Origin: Strigamia acuminata
Taxonomy: Eukaryota > Arthropoda > Chilopoda > Geophilomorpha > Linotaeniidae
DNA: 64,000 nucleotides
Direction: 5' to 3'
NCBI GenBank assembly: GCA_949358305.1
Contig: OX442319.1
Location: forward strand, 10,974,001-11,038,000
Below are positions 23,132 through 35,100 of the stretch, one piece after another. How positions within the stretch are numbered: the stretch's first letter is position 1; each line of letters starts with the position of its first letter. The notes beneath the pieces were generated by a model that made no database searches, was not told the DNA's origin, and worked only from the letters and a program-made list of their open reading frames with translations. The translations under genes were made by a program, and so were the position numbers.

Positions 23132-26100
23132 TCAAGGTAATTTTGAGTTGATTGTTTTTCTCCGAATTGTTACATGGTGAGAAGGGGATTTTAAGTGTGT
23201 CGTCACGGCGTATGGCATCATGTATGGATGGTGACGAACTGTTACGAGGTTGGATGGGGCTTGTAAAACCGTCTTAATGGCGTGCAGTTTCATGTATGGA
23301 TGCAATTGGTGGGAATGAAGCAGCACCCGCTTCCTGGTCGAAGGATGTACAGTACGAGTACGACGTTTAATTATAGAAGCACATTTGTAGAATAATAATT
23401 CCACAAGCAAGGCTGCTACTGACAATAAAAGTCCAACAGCGAGACAAGCAAAAGCTGAAACGGTGTGATATAAATCGACGGGCTCGATTATATCATGAGC
23501 CTTTTTCAAACACATTTCAGGTTTGTGATTTTCAATTATCCTGAACAGTATTCCCGTTTCTTTTAACTTCAAAAATCTGAAAGAATGTTTGAATTTTATT
23601 GTGATTATGTTTAAAAATTGATTGAATATGTGAGAAAATAAGTTATTCTTTAATGTGCAGCAGGGTTGTGTGTTATTTATTAGTCGGTTTACAAAAGAAG
23701 AGAAAAGCATACTTTTGATTAAATGTCTCCGTGTGTTTTGACCATTTTCTAAATCGGAAATAATGCCATATAGGTATAGGAATTTTTATAAAACTGATTC
23801 CACAATATTTTCCAAATCGAAACTCCAGAATATTGTAGGTATGGACAATTGCATTTTTACCAACAGAAAGTGTTTTATATCCGTCGAGGATATTAATGTT
23901 GGTCGAATTTTTATTTTTCTCCAAACGTTGCCGTATTTTTAATGTAAAATCAGTTTCTGCTGCCTAGAATTTAAGTACATTTTAGCAAATAAATAAGATA
24001 ATGCTGTGATAACAATGTTGTTGAGAATAATTTGATATTACCTTGATTGCCGTATATGAATTGGTGTTACTGACACCATATAAGTTAACTCTGTCATCTG
24101 CAAGTATATCTTCGATGCTTTTGTACTGGAGATGAGTTGAACTGACAGTTATCGAGGCATACAAGAGAGCTTGGTAACTCGCAAATAATATAAACACAAA
24201 GATGCTTTTCGTAAAACTTATTGTACAATCTGTGGCCAAAATATAATGATAATGTAGTTTTTGTTCTAATATGTTGGAGGCATAAAAATGGAGACGCTTG
24301 GCTTTTTGGTGAAATATTAACAGTGATGGTTTTAATCTAAAACAGATGTTTAAAAGTGCGCGGAGCACTAAATACAAAACAGGGCACTGATTGGTCAGTG
24401 CCAAATACAGGTGCACAGGTGGTAAAGACACCTGGCGGACAGGAATATAACATTCAATAAAACAACACTTCCCCTGAATGGCAATATTCCTACATTTCAA
24501 AATTCAAAACATTTTTCTTAAGCAATTTAGACATTTAAACATTAAAGTATTCATTCACAAACAATTCAAAATATTAAAAACAATATTTCTTAAACAATTT
24601 CCTTCAATCCAAATTGGGCGATCAATTCTTCGTGTTTTGGCTTAAAAAGCCCCTTGGTCAACACATCGGCGACCATCTTCTCACTCTCCAGGAATTCTAT
24701 GTCGATATCTCCCCGCTCACATGTTTCTCGAACAAAATGGTGGCGAATGTCGATGTGCTTGGTTCTGGAATGAAAAATTGGGTTTCGCACCAATTTGTGT
24801 GCCCCCTGATTATCGCTATAAATGAGGGTCGTTTCTTTCTTCTTGTTGATGTATTTAATTTCGTCTAGGAAGTTTCGCAAGTAGATTGCTTCTTTTGACG
24901 CGTCGGCCAACGCCATATATTCTGCTTCGGTCGACGAGGTTGCGACGGTCTTCTGCTTTCTTGCTTCCCAGCATATTGTCGCGTTCGCGAGTTTAAAGCA
25001 GTAGCCGGTGTACGAGCGACGGTCGTCCAAGTTTGCTCCCCAATCTGCATCCGTGTAGCCGACTAAGTCTTTTCCGGTCTTTTCGAATTTTAGCCCGAGA
25101 TTCGATGAGTGCTTCAAATATCTTAGGACGCGTTTTGCTGCTGTCCAATGAGTTCCGGTGAAGCACGTATTATATTGACTTAATGCGCTGACGGTGTAGG
25201 AAATATCGGGTCGAGTGCAAACGGCGAGGTACATGAGTGATCCGATTAAACTTTGGTACGGGAACTTCTCTGGATCCAGTAGCTCTTCGTCGGTCCCATC
25301 CTCCTTTTTCTTGTTTTTCTGCAATTTCTGATTTGCGTCGAGTGGAGTTGTGTTTTTCGAGCAGTCTTGCATTCCGAAACGATTCAGTATGTCCTTAACG
25401 TATTTTTTCTGCGCCATCGTGATTGATTTCGTCTTTTCGTCCTGTTTAAACTCGATTCCCAAGCAGTAGTGAATTTGTCCTAAATCCTTCATTTTGAACT
25501 CGCTCTTCAGGTTCGATTTTAATTTCTCCAAGTTTCTTTTGCAGTTCGTTGCGATGATAAAATCATCCACGTAGATTGCGACGAGCGTGATGACTTCTCC
25601 ATTCATTTGGTAATACACGCATGGGTCTGCGTTTGTTGGCTTCAGTCCGTGCTTTTGCAACTTCTCGTCCAGTTTTTTGTACCACTGGCGACCCGACTGC
25701 TTCAATCCGTATAACGCCTTTTTCATCCGGCAGACTTTTCCTTTCTTGATTTTTATTCCAGCAATAAATTCCAAATATTCGGGGAATTCCATAAAAATTT
25801 CCTCTTCGATTTCGCCGTTCAAATATGCCGTTATCGCGTCCATTTGGTGTACGGTCAATCCCAACTCGGCTGCGATTGCCATCATCATTCGAATTGATCC
25901 CGGTCGTGCGACGGGCGCGTAGGTTTCAAAGTAATCGATGCCTGGCTGCTGTGCATATCCTTTGGCGACCAGTCTGGCCTTTCTGCGTTCGATTGACCCG
26001 TCTGCTTCAAATTTCGTGCGGAGGACCCATCTACATCCGATTACGTTTCTATTTTTTGGTCGGTCGCACTCCTCCCACGTTTCGTTTTCGATTAAAGCGT

Positions 26101-29100
26101 CGTACTCTTCCTTCATCGCTTTCATCCATTCTTGTGGGTCGTTTCCATTCAAAGCTTCGGCCGCTGTCGTTGGATCGTCGAGAATTGCTATCTGTGCAAT
26201 TTCGTCCAAAACTTCATTAGTTGTTGTCGGATTCTTTCTGGTGTATTTCTTTCTGGGTGGGTCCCCATTTCGATTTGGGTAAGGTTTTGGCGTTCTCGAG
26301 GATCGTCGTGGAATTATTTGCGCGTTTTCATTCTGACGAGGTTCGGCTTCTTCGTGTTGCGTCTCTCTCTCGTCCTCATTATCGGGCTCGTTCTCGCCTG
26401 CGCTCTCGACTTCGTCCTCGGAAATTTCGGTTCCATTCTCGATTTGATCTGTTCTGCAATCGGTGAGAATGTCATTAAAATTATTGTTATTATCGTTTTC
26501 TTCACATTCTTCATTCGTTTCATTTTCCGATTTTTCGACAAATTTCACATCGCGACTTTTTATAATTTTGTTTTCGCTTTTTGACCACAAGCGATACGCC
26601 TTCGATCCGTCCCAATATCCGATGAGAATACATTCTTTTGACTTCGGTTCGAACTTCCCCTTGTTCGGTTTCTTGTCCAACGCGAAGACTCTGCTTCCAA
26701 AAACTCGAAAATAGTCGACATTCGGTTTTCTTCCGGTCCAGACTTGATGCGGGATTTCATTTTCCAAACTTCTAGTCGGGCATTTATTTCGGATGTGGCA
26801 TGCAGTGTTGATTGCTTCCGCCCAATATGAGTTAGGCAATTTTGCTTGCAGTAACATGCATCGTGCCATCTCGATCAAAGTTCTATTCATTCTTTCCGAG
26901 ACGCCATTTTGTTCCGGGGTTCGTTCGACGCTGGTTTGGCGCTTTATGCCGTTTTCTTGTAAATATGCGTCGAATTTCTTATTTACATATTCCTTCCCGT
27001 TGTCCGATCGTAAAACTTTTAGTGCGCAACCAGTTTCCCTCTCGCAAAACGTTTTAAATGACTTGAATGCCTCGAAAACTTCGCTTTTGTGCTTCAGAAA
27101 ATACACCTTGCACCACCTCGATTTGTCGTCGGTGAAGGTCACGAAGTATCTTGATCCGTTCATGGACTTTGTTGGCATTGGTCCGCAAACGTCCGAGTGT
27201 ACAAGTTCCAGCAGTTTTTCGCTTTTTGACGTGGAGTCAGGAAATTTCGTACTTGCGTGCTTCCCCTCGATGCAAGTTTCACAAGTTGGCAGCTTGGCGT
27301 CCTTTTCCAAATTCATTCCGTCCGCCTTTTCGTTTAGTATTTTCAGACTTGACTCGTTCAGGTGCCCAAGTCTTTTGTGCCATTCTTGTATTTTCGTACT
27401 TGCGGGTTTTGCAGGTTTTGATCCGGTTCCGACTTCGATTTCCGCTGCAGTCGCAGCATCCTCGGTCTCGTCGACGATGTAATACAGTCCGTTCCTTTTT
27501 TCGGCGGTGAATACGATTTCTCCCTTCGGATTTATCACTTCTGCTGACTTATCATCGAAAATCACCTTGTGTCCCCGTTCTGTGATCTTCCCGACCGACA
27601 TCAAATTCGTTCGTAGATCTCGCACCAAAAGAGTTTCCGCCAAATCCAGCTTCACATTTCCGTTCCCGGTGTTGACGACAATTTTCGCGGTTCCTTTTCC
27701 GTCGATTTTTGTACTCGCTTTGCTGGCCAAATTCAGTTTTTGGTTTTTCAGGAATTCGATCGTCGAAAATGTTGAATCGTTCGAGCACATGTGGGAGCTG
27801 GCGCCGCTGTCCAAACACCAATTTTTCGGTCGTGACGTCTCGCTTATCAGCGCTGTCTCGATTTGCTCGCAGAAAAATAATTCGTACTTGGATTTCTCGG
27901 CTCTTGATGCGCTTTCCTTCTTGCTTTTACTTCGGCAATCGGCGATTTTGTGGCCAATTTTTCCGCAACCGTGACACTTGTATTTGAAAACTGGCTTCTC
28001 GGTCGAATTCGAATTTTCGTCGCCGTATTTCTTTGGTTGCTTACGTTTTTGGAACGTTTTTCTGGCCATCATGGCGTCCGACACGTCTTCTTTTCCTTTT
28101 CCGCGGGCGATCGACTCGTCTTTGATTTTTCCCTCCAAAACTTCCAGCGATGGCAATTTATCTTGGGATTCTATTGCGCATCGAAAGTTGTCGTAGGAAT
28201 TTGGCAAACTCAGTAGCAGTAGAATCGTTGTGAAATCTTCGGGCATTTTAAAATCCATGTCTAGCAATTTGTCTACTAGTTCGAAGAATTCTTTTAGGTG
28301 ACTCTCCACGTTTTCTCCGTCCGCCATCTTGTGTGTCGCGAGTCGTTTTAACAACGTGATTTTTCTTGCCGGTCCTTTCGATTGGTACACACTATGCAAC
28401 TTCCTCCACAATTCATTTGCGGTGCTGCAATTTTTGGCCATTCGAAGTTCAGATTGCTTTATGTTTAGCAAAATGTCATTTTTGGCTGTTCGATCACTTT
28501 TCTCCCACGTCTCGATCTCCTTCATACGTTTCGCGTTGCCTTCAATGGTCTCTGGTCGTTTCGACGTACCTTCCGCGTGCACGAGTAGGTCCCGTTGATC
28601 CAAAATTGCTTCCATCTGGATCTTCCATGTGTCGAAGTTTTCCTTTCCCAACGCCTCGATTCGAGCTGAATTTCCGCCGCCGTTCGCCATCGTTTCTTAG
28701 TTCTGTTTCTTGTGGAATGTTCGTGTTAAATTCGTTTTTAACTTCCTCGAATGTTCCGGTACAAAACTTGATGATTTTTAAGCGCAGTGGAAGCGTGCTG
28801 GGCCCATAACCTGTAGTTTTTGTTCTAATATGTTGGAGGCATAAAAATGGAGACGCTTGGCTTTTTGGTGAAATATTAACAGTGATGGTTTTAATCTAAA
28901 ACAGATGTTTAAAAGTGCGCGGAGCACTAAATACAAAACAGGGCACTGATTGGTCAGTGCCAAATACAGGTGCACAGGTGGTAAAGACACCTGGCGGACA
29001 GGAATATAACATTCAATAAAACAACACTTCCCCTGAATGGCAATATTCCTACATTTCAAAATTCAAAACATTTTTCTTAAGCAATTTAGACATTTAAACA

Positions 29101-32100
29101 TTAAAGTATTCATTCACAAACAATTCAAAATATTAAAAACAATATTTCTTAAACAATTTCCTTCAATCCAAATTGGGCGATCAATTCTTCGTGTTTTGGC
29201 TTAAAAAGCCCCTTGGTCAACACATCGGCGACCATCTTCTCACTCTCCAGGAATTCTATGTCGATATCTCCCCGCTCACATGTTTCTCGAACAAAATGGT
29301 GGCGAATGTCGATGTGCTTGGTTCTGGAATGAAAAATTGGGTTTCGCACCAATTTGTGTGCCCCCTGATTATCGCTATAAATGAGGGTCGTTTCTTTCTT
29401 CTTGTTGATGTATTTAATTTCGTCTAGGAAGTTTCGCAAGTAGATTGCTTCTTTTGACGCGTCGGCCAACGCCATATATTCTGCTTCGGTCGACGAGGTT
29501 GCGACGGTCTTCTGCTTTCTTGCTTCCCAGCATATTGTCGCGTTCGCGAGTTTAAAGCAGTAGCCGGTGTACGAGCGACGGTCGTCCAAGTTTGCTCCCC
29601 AATCTGCATCCGTGTAGCCGACTAAGTCTTTTCCGGTCTTTTCGAATTTTAGCCCGAGATTCGATGAGTGCTTCAAATATCTTAGGACGCGTTTTGCTGC
29701 TGTCCAATGAGTTCCGGTGAAGCACGTATTATATTGACTTAATGCGCTGACGGTGTAGGAAATATCGGGTCGAGTGCAAACGGCGAGGTACATGAGTGAT
29801 CCGATTAAACTTTGGTACGGGAACTTCTCTGGATCCAGTAGCTCTTCGTCGGTCCCATCCTCCTTTTTCTTGTTTTTCTGCAATTTCTGATTTGCGTCGA
29901 GTGGAGTTGTGTTTTTCGAGCAGTCTTGCATTCCGAAACGATTCAGTATGTCCTTAACGTATTTTTTCTGCGCCATCGTGATTGATTTCGTCTTTTCGTC
30001 CTGTTTAAACTCGATTCCCAAGCAGTAGTGAATTTGTCCTAAATCCTTCATTTTGAACTCGCTCTTCAGGTTCGATTTTAATTTCTCCAAGTTTCTTTTG
30101 CAGTTCGTTGCGATGATAAAATCATCCACGTAGATTGCGACGAGCGTGATGACTTCTCCATTCATTTGGTAATACACGCATGGGTCTGCGTTTGTTGGCT
30201 TCAGTCCGTGCTTTTGCAACTTCTCGTCCAGTTTTTTGTACCACTGGCGACCCGACTGCTTCAATCCGTATAACGCCTTTTTCATCCGGCAGACTTTTCC
30301 TTTCTTGATTTTTATTCCAGCAATAAATTCCAAATATTCGGGGAATTCCATAAAAATTTCCTCTTCGATTTCGCCGTTCAAATATGCCGTTATCGCGTCC
30401 ATTTGGTGTACGGTCAATCCCAACTCGGCTGCGATTGCCATCATCATTCGAATTGATCCCGGTCGTGCGACGGGCGCGTAGGTTTCAAAGTAATCGATGC
30501 CTGGCTGCTGTGCATATCCTTTGGCGACCAGTCTGGCCTTTCTGCGTTCGATTGACCCGTCTGCTTCAAATTTCGTGCGGAGGACCCATCTACATCCGAT
30601 TACGTTTCTATTTTTTGGTCGGTCGCACTCCTCCCACGTTTCGTTTTCGATTAAAGCGTCGTACTCTTCCTTCATCGCTTTCATCCATTCTTGTGGGTCG
30701 TTTCCATTCAAAGCTTCGGCCGCTGTCGTTGGATCGTCGAGAATTGCTATCTGTGCAATTTCGTCCAAAACTTCATTAGTTGTTGTCGGATTCTTTCTGG
30801 TGTATTTCTTTCTGGGTGGGTCCCCATTTCGATTTGGGTAAGGTTTTGGCGTTCTCGAGGATCGTCGTGGAATTATTTGCGCGTTTTCATTCTGACGAGG
30901 TTCGGCTTCTTCGTGTTGCGTCTCTCTCTCGTCCTCATTATCGGGCTCGTTCTCGCCTGCGCTCTCGACTTCGTCCTCGGAAATTTCGGTTCCATTCTCG
31001 ATTTGATCTGTTCTGCAATCGGTGAGAATGTCATTAAAATTATTGTTATTATCGTTTTCTTCACATTCTTCATTCGTTTCATTTTCCGATTTTTCGACAA
31101 ATTTCACATCGCGACTTTTTATAATTTTGTTTTCGCTTTTTGACCACAAGCGATACGCCTTCGATCCGTCCCAATATCCGATGAGAATACATTCTTTTGA
31201 CTTCGGTTCGAACTTCCCCTTGTTCGGTTTCTTGTCCAACGCGAAGACTCTGCTTCCAAAAACTCGAAAATAGTCGACATTCGGTTTTCTTCCGGTCCAG
31301 ACTTGATGCGGGATTTCATTTTCCAAACTTCTAGTCGGGCATTTATTTCGGATGTGGCATGCAGTGTTGATTGCTTCCGCCCAATATGAGTTAGGCAATT
31401 TTGCTTGCAGTAACATGCATCGTGCCATCTCGATCAAAGTTCTATTCATTCTTTCCGAGACGCCATTTTGTTCCGGGGTTCGTTCGACGCTGGTTTGGCG
31501 CTTTATGCCGTTTTCTTGTAAATATGCGTCGAATTTCTTATTTACATATTCCTTCCCGTTGTCCGATCGTAAAACTTTTAGTGCGCAACCAGTTTCCCTC
31601 TCGCAAAACGTTTTAAATGACTTGAATGCCTCGAAAACTTCGCTTTTGTGCTTCAGAAAATACACCTTGCACCACCTCGATTTGTCGTCGGTGAAGGTCA
31701 CGAAGTATCTTGATCCGTTCATGGACTTTGTTGGCATTGGTCCGCAAACGTCCGAGTGTACAAGTTCCAGCAGTTTTTCGCTTTTTGACGTGGAGTCAGG
31801 AAATTTCGTACTTGCGTGCTTCCCCTCGATGCAAGTTTCACAAGTTGGCAGCTTGGCGTCCTTTTCCAAATTCATTCCGTCCGCCTTTTCGTTTAGTATT
31901 TTCAGACTTGACTCGTTCAGGTGCCCAAGTCTTTTGTGCCATTCTTGTATTTTCGTACTTGCGGGTTTTGCAGGTTTTGATCCGGTTCCGACTTCGATTT
32001 CCGCTGCAGTCGCAGCATCCTCGGTCTCGTCGACGATGTAATACAGTCCGTTCCTTTTTTCGGCGGTGAATACGATTTCTCCCTTCGGATTTATCACTTC

Positions 32101-35100
32101 TGCTGACTTATCATCGAAAATCACCTTGTGTCCCCGTTCTGTGATCTTCCCGACCGACATCAAATTCGTTCGTAGATCTCGCACCAAAAGAGTTTCCGCC
32201 AAATCCAGCTTCACATTTCCGTTCCCGGTGTTGACGACAATTTTCGCGGTTCCTTTTCCGTCGATTTTTGTACTCGCTTTGCTGGCCAAATTCAGTTTTT
32301 GGTTTTTCAGGAATTCGATCGTCGAAAATGTTGAATCGTTCGAGCACATGTGGGAGCTGGCGCCGCTGTCCAAACACCAATTTTTCGGTCGTGACGTCTC
32401 GCTTATCAGCGCTGTCTCGATTTGCTCGCAGAAAAATAATTCGTACTTGGATTTCTCGGCTCTTGATGCGCTTTCCTTCTTGCTTTTACTTCGGCAATCG
32501 GCGATTTTGTGGCCAATTTTTCCGCAACCGTGACACTTGTATTTGAAAACTGGCTTCTCGGTCGAATTCGAATTTTCGTCGCCGTATTTCTTTGGTTGCT
32601 TACGTTTTTGGAACGTTTTTCTGGCCATCATGGCGTCCGACACGTCTTCTTTTCCTTTTCCGCGGGCGATCGACTCGTCTTTGATTTTTCCCTCCAAAAC
32701 TTCCAGCGATGGCAATTTATCTTGGGATTCTATTGCGCATCGAAAGTTGTCGTAGGAATTTGGCAAACTCAGTAGCAGTAGAATCGTTGTGAAATCTTCG
32801 GGCATTTTAAAATCCATGTCTAGCAATTTGTCTACTAGTTCGAAGAATTCTTTTAGGTGACTCTCCACGTTTTCTCCGTCCGCCATCTTGTGTGTCGCGA
32901 GTCGTTTTAACAACGTGATTTTTCTTGCCGGTCCTTTCGATTGGTACACACTATGCAACTTCCTCCACAATTCATTTGCGGTGCTGCAATTTTTGGCCAT
33001 TCGAAGTTCAGATTGCTTTATGTTTAGCAAAATGTCATTTTTGGCTGTTCGATCACTTTTCTCCCACGTCTCGATCTCCTTCATACGTTTCGCGTTGCCT
33101 TCAATGGTCTCTGGTCGTTTCGACGTACCTTCCGCGTGCACGAGTAGGTCCCGTTGATCCAAAATTGCTTCCATCTGGATCTTCCATGTGTCGAAGTTTT
33201 CCTTTCCCAACGCCTCGATTCGAGCTGAATTTCCGCCGCCGTTCGCCATCGTTTCTTAGTTCTGTTTCTTGTGGAATGTTCGTGTTAAATTCGTTTTTAA
33301 CTTCCTCGAATGTTCCGGTACAAAACTTGATGATTTTTAAGCGCAGTGGAAGCGTGCTGGGCCCATAACCTGTAGTTTTTGTTCTAATATGTTGGAGGCA
33401 TAAAAATGGAGACGCTTGGCTTTTTGGTGAAATATTAACAGTGATGGTTTTAATCTAAAACAGATGTTTAAAAGTGCGCGGAGCACTAAATACAAAACAG
33501 GGCACTGATTGGTCAGTGCCAAATACAGGTGCACAGGTGGTAAAGACACCTGGCGGACAGGAATATAACATTCAATAAAACAACAGATAATAATAATGGA
33601 TAATGATTTATTTGTCTATACATATCTATTTAAATCAGATTGGCAACGCCTGTGTGCTGTTAAATTATTAAGTTTCACTAAAAAGCTGTAAAAGCTGTAA
33701 AATTTTCTTTAATTAACTATAGTTTGTGACCCCAAAAAGGAAGAAATTCTTGGCGTTGAACCCTTTTTGAATCACCAGAGAAATTAGAAAGGCTCATTCT
33801 CCCTATTTCAAAGTATGCAATTCGAAAAATTGTCAATTGTAAATTTTTAGAGTATCATTTGTTTATCATTAATTGTGTAACAAAAAAAATTGATTTTAAT
33901 TGTTTCTGATTAAACAATGATGCTATAGTTTACAACTTTACAATTGACAGCCTGTGTACATTTTTTTTAAATTAAACAACCTGAGGTTAATGTGGAGATT
34001 TTTCTTCGGTATCTCGTAATCAGAGTTGAAGTGAAAATGATGAGCATGTGTGTAGTAAATATAAAAAACCAAACAGACGAGGAAAATGGTTTCAGATATG
34101 TCATCCATAAATAGTTTTCCCGATTAGTATTTTGTCTGATAATAACTCCCCATGTAGTTCTTAGAAGAGGAATAATTGATGAATAATATTCTTTTAATTC
34201 TTCTTTAGGAAATGTTCGCAGCCCGGTATCCCAATCAGCCCACTAAGCAAATCGAAATAAAATTCAACAGTTTAATAAATGAATAAAATAAAATAAAATA
34301 AAATAAAATAAAATAAAATACAGACTTTCACGTAATAAGTCGTCATAGATATTGGGCTGCAAAGATTAAGCAAATTTAGTCATTATCGCTAATTTCTGAA
34401 TGGTTTGTACAAATTAATAATAATAAAAAATAGAATCAAAAATTTGTTATCAAATTTATTATGTAAAATGTGATTGAGGTTTCGCCAAAACTTACTTCAG
34501 ATATTTTGTTTGATTAATAATGTTACCAAAAACATCATGTGGAATCTAAATTAATTAATTTTGTGGTTAAAAAATATATGTAATAAACAATTCAATACAT
34601 GATATAATTTTAATGTATTTTCTTTAGTACCTCTTGGAACGTTGAATTTCTTGATTCGTTGAAGCCCGTAATTTTGACTACTGGCTTTTGCAGAGAAATA
34701 CCTTGCTTTAAAATTATGTCAAAGCTACACCTCTCAGGCACTTGACAATTTATGTTTAAGTTTGTTTTAACGTAACGGATTGTATTGCTCTTACTTGGAT
34801 CCTGAAGTGTTTGGTAAGCCAATGAAAACAGGGTAAAATTCTACAAATAAATATTTCTTATGATGACTTATGCTGAAAGTAAATCATAAAACTCTCCTTC
34901 TTACATCACTATGTTCAGAATATACTAAAACATACACTTGATTTTGCTTGAGTATAATGAGATCTTGTATATATTGAAGCATATTAGATCTTTCACTTAG
35001 AATGGTTGTGTCAGTCGTGTAAAATAAGATTTTCTTATCTTCAATATTCCTATAAGTCAATGGCATCTTGAAGATGTACAATGCGAAGAAAAAAATTAAT

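Larger units (their letters stand above)
24253..33585 (-). mobile_element. tandem Ty1/copia dimer (LTR-int-LTR-int-LTR)
   Basis: Three identical-looking 215-bp LTRs and two internal regions repeat with an exact period of 4559 bp. Only the outer edges carry a target-site duplication, GATAA (24248-24252 and 33586-33590); none flanks the middle LTR. The two encoded polyproteins are identical. LTRs read TG...CA on the minus strand. This is a single integration of a dimer, or later unequal exchange between two alleles or chromatids of one element. An assembly duplication must be excluded. It lies in IR4 intron 7. Confidence 0.9.

Noticed and set aside
24614-28809. Numerous plus-strand open frames opposite the copia polyprotein (and the same set at 29173-33368)
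   Set aside because: They are antisense shadows of a long, codon-biased coding frame. Both sets are identical because the element is duplicated, and none has a recognisable domain.
28782-28811. Possible tRNA-Met gene
   Set aside because: Only the 5' half matches and it abuts the LTR. It is the primer-binding site.
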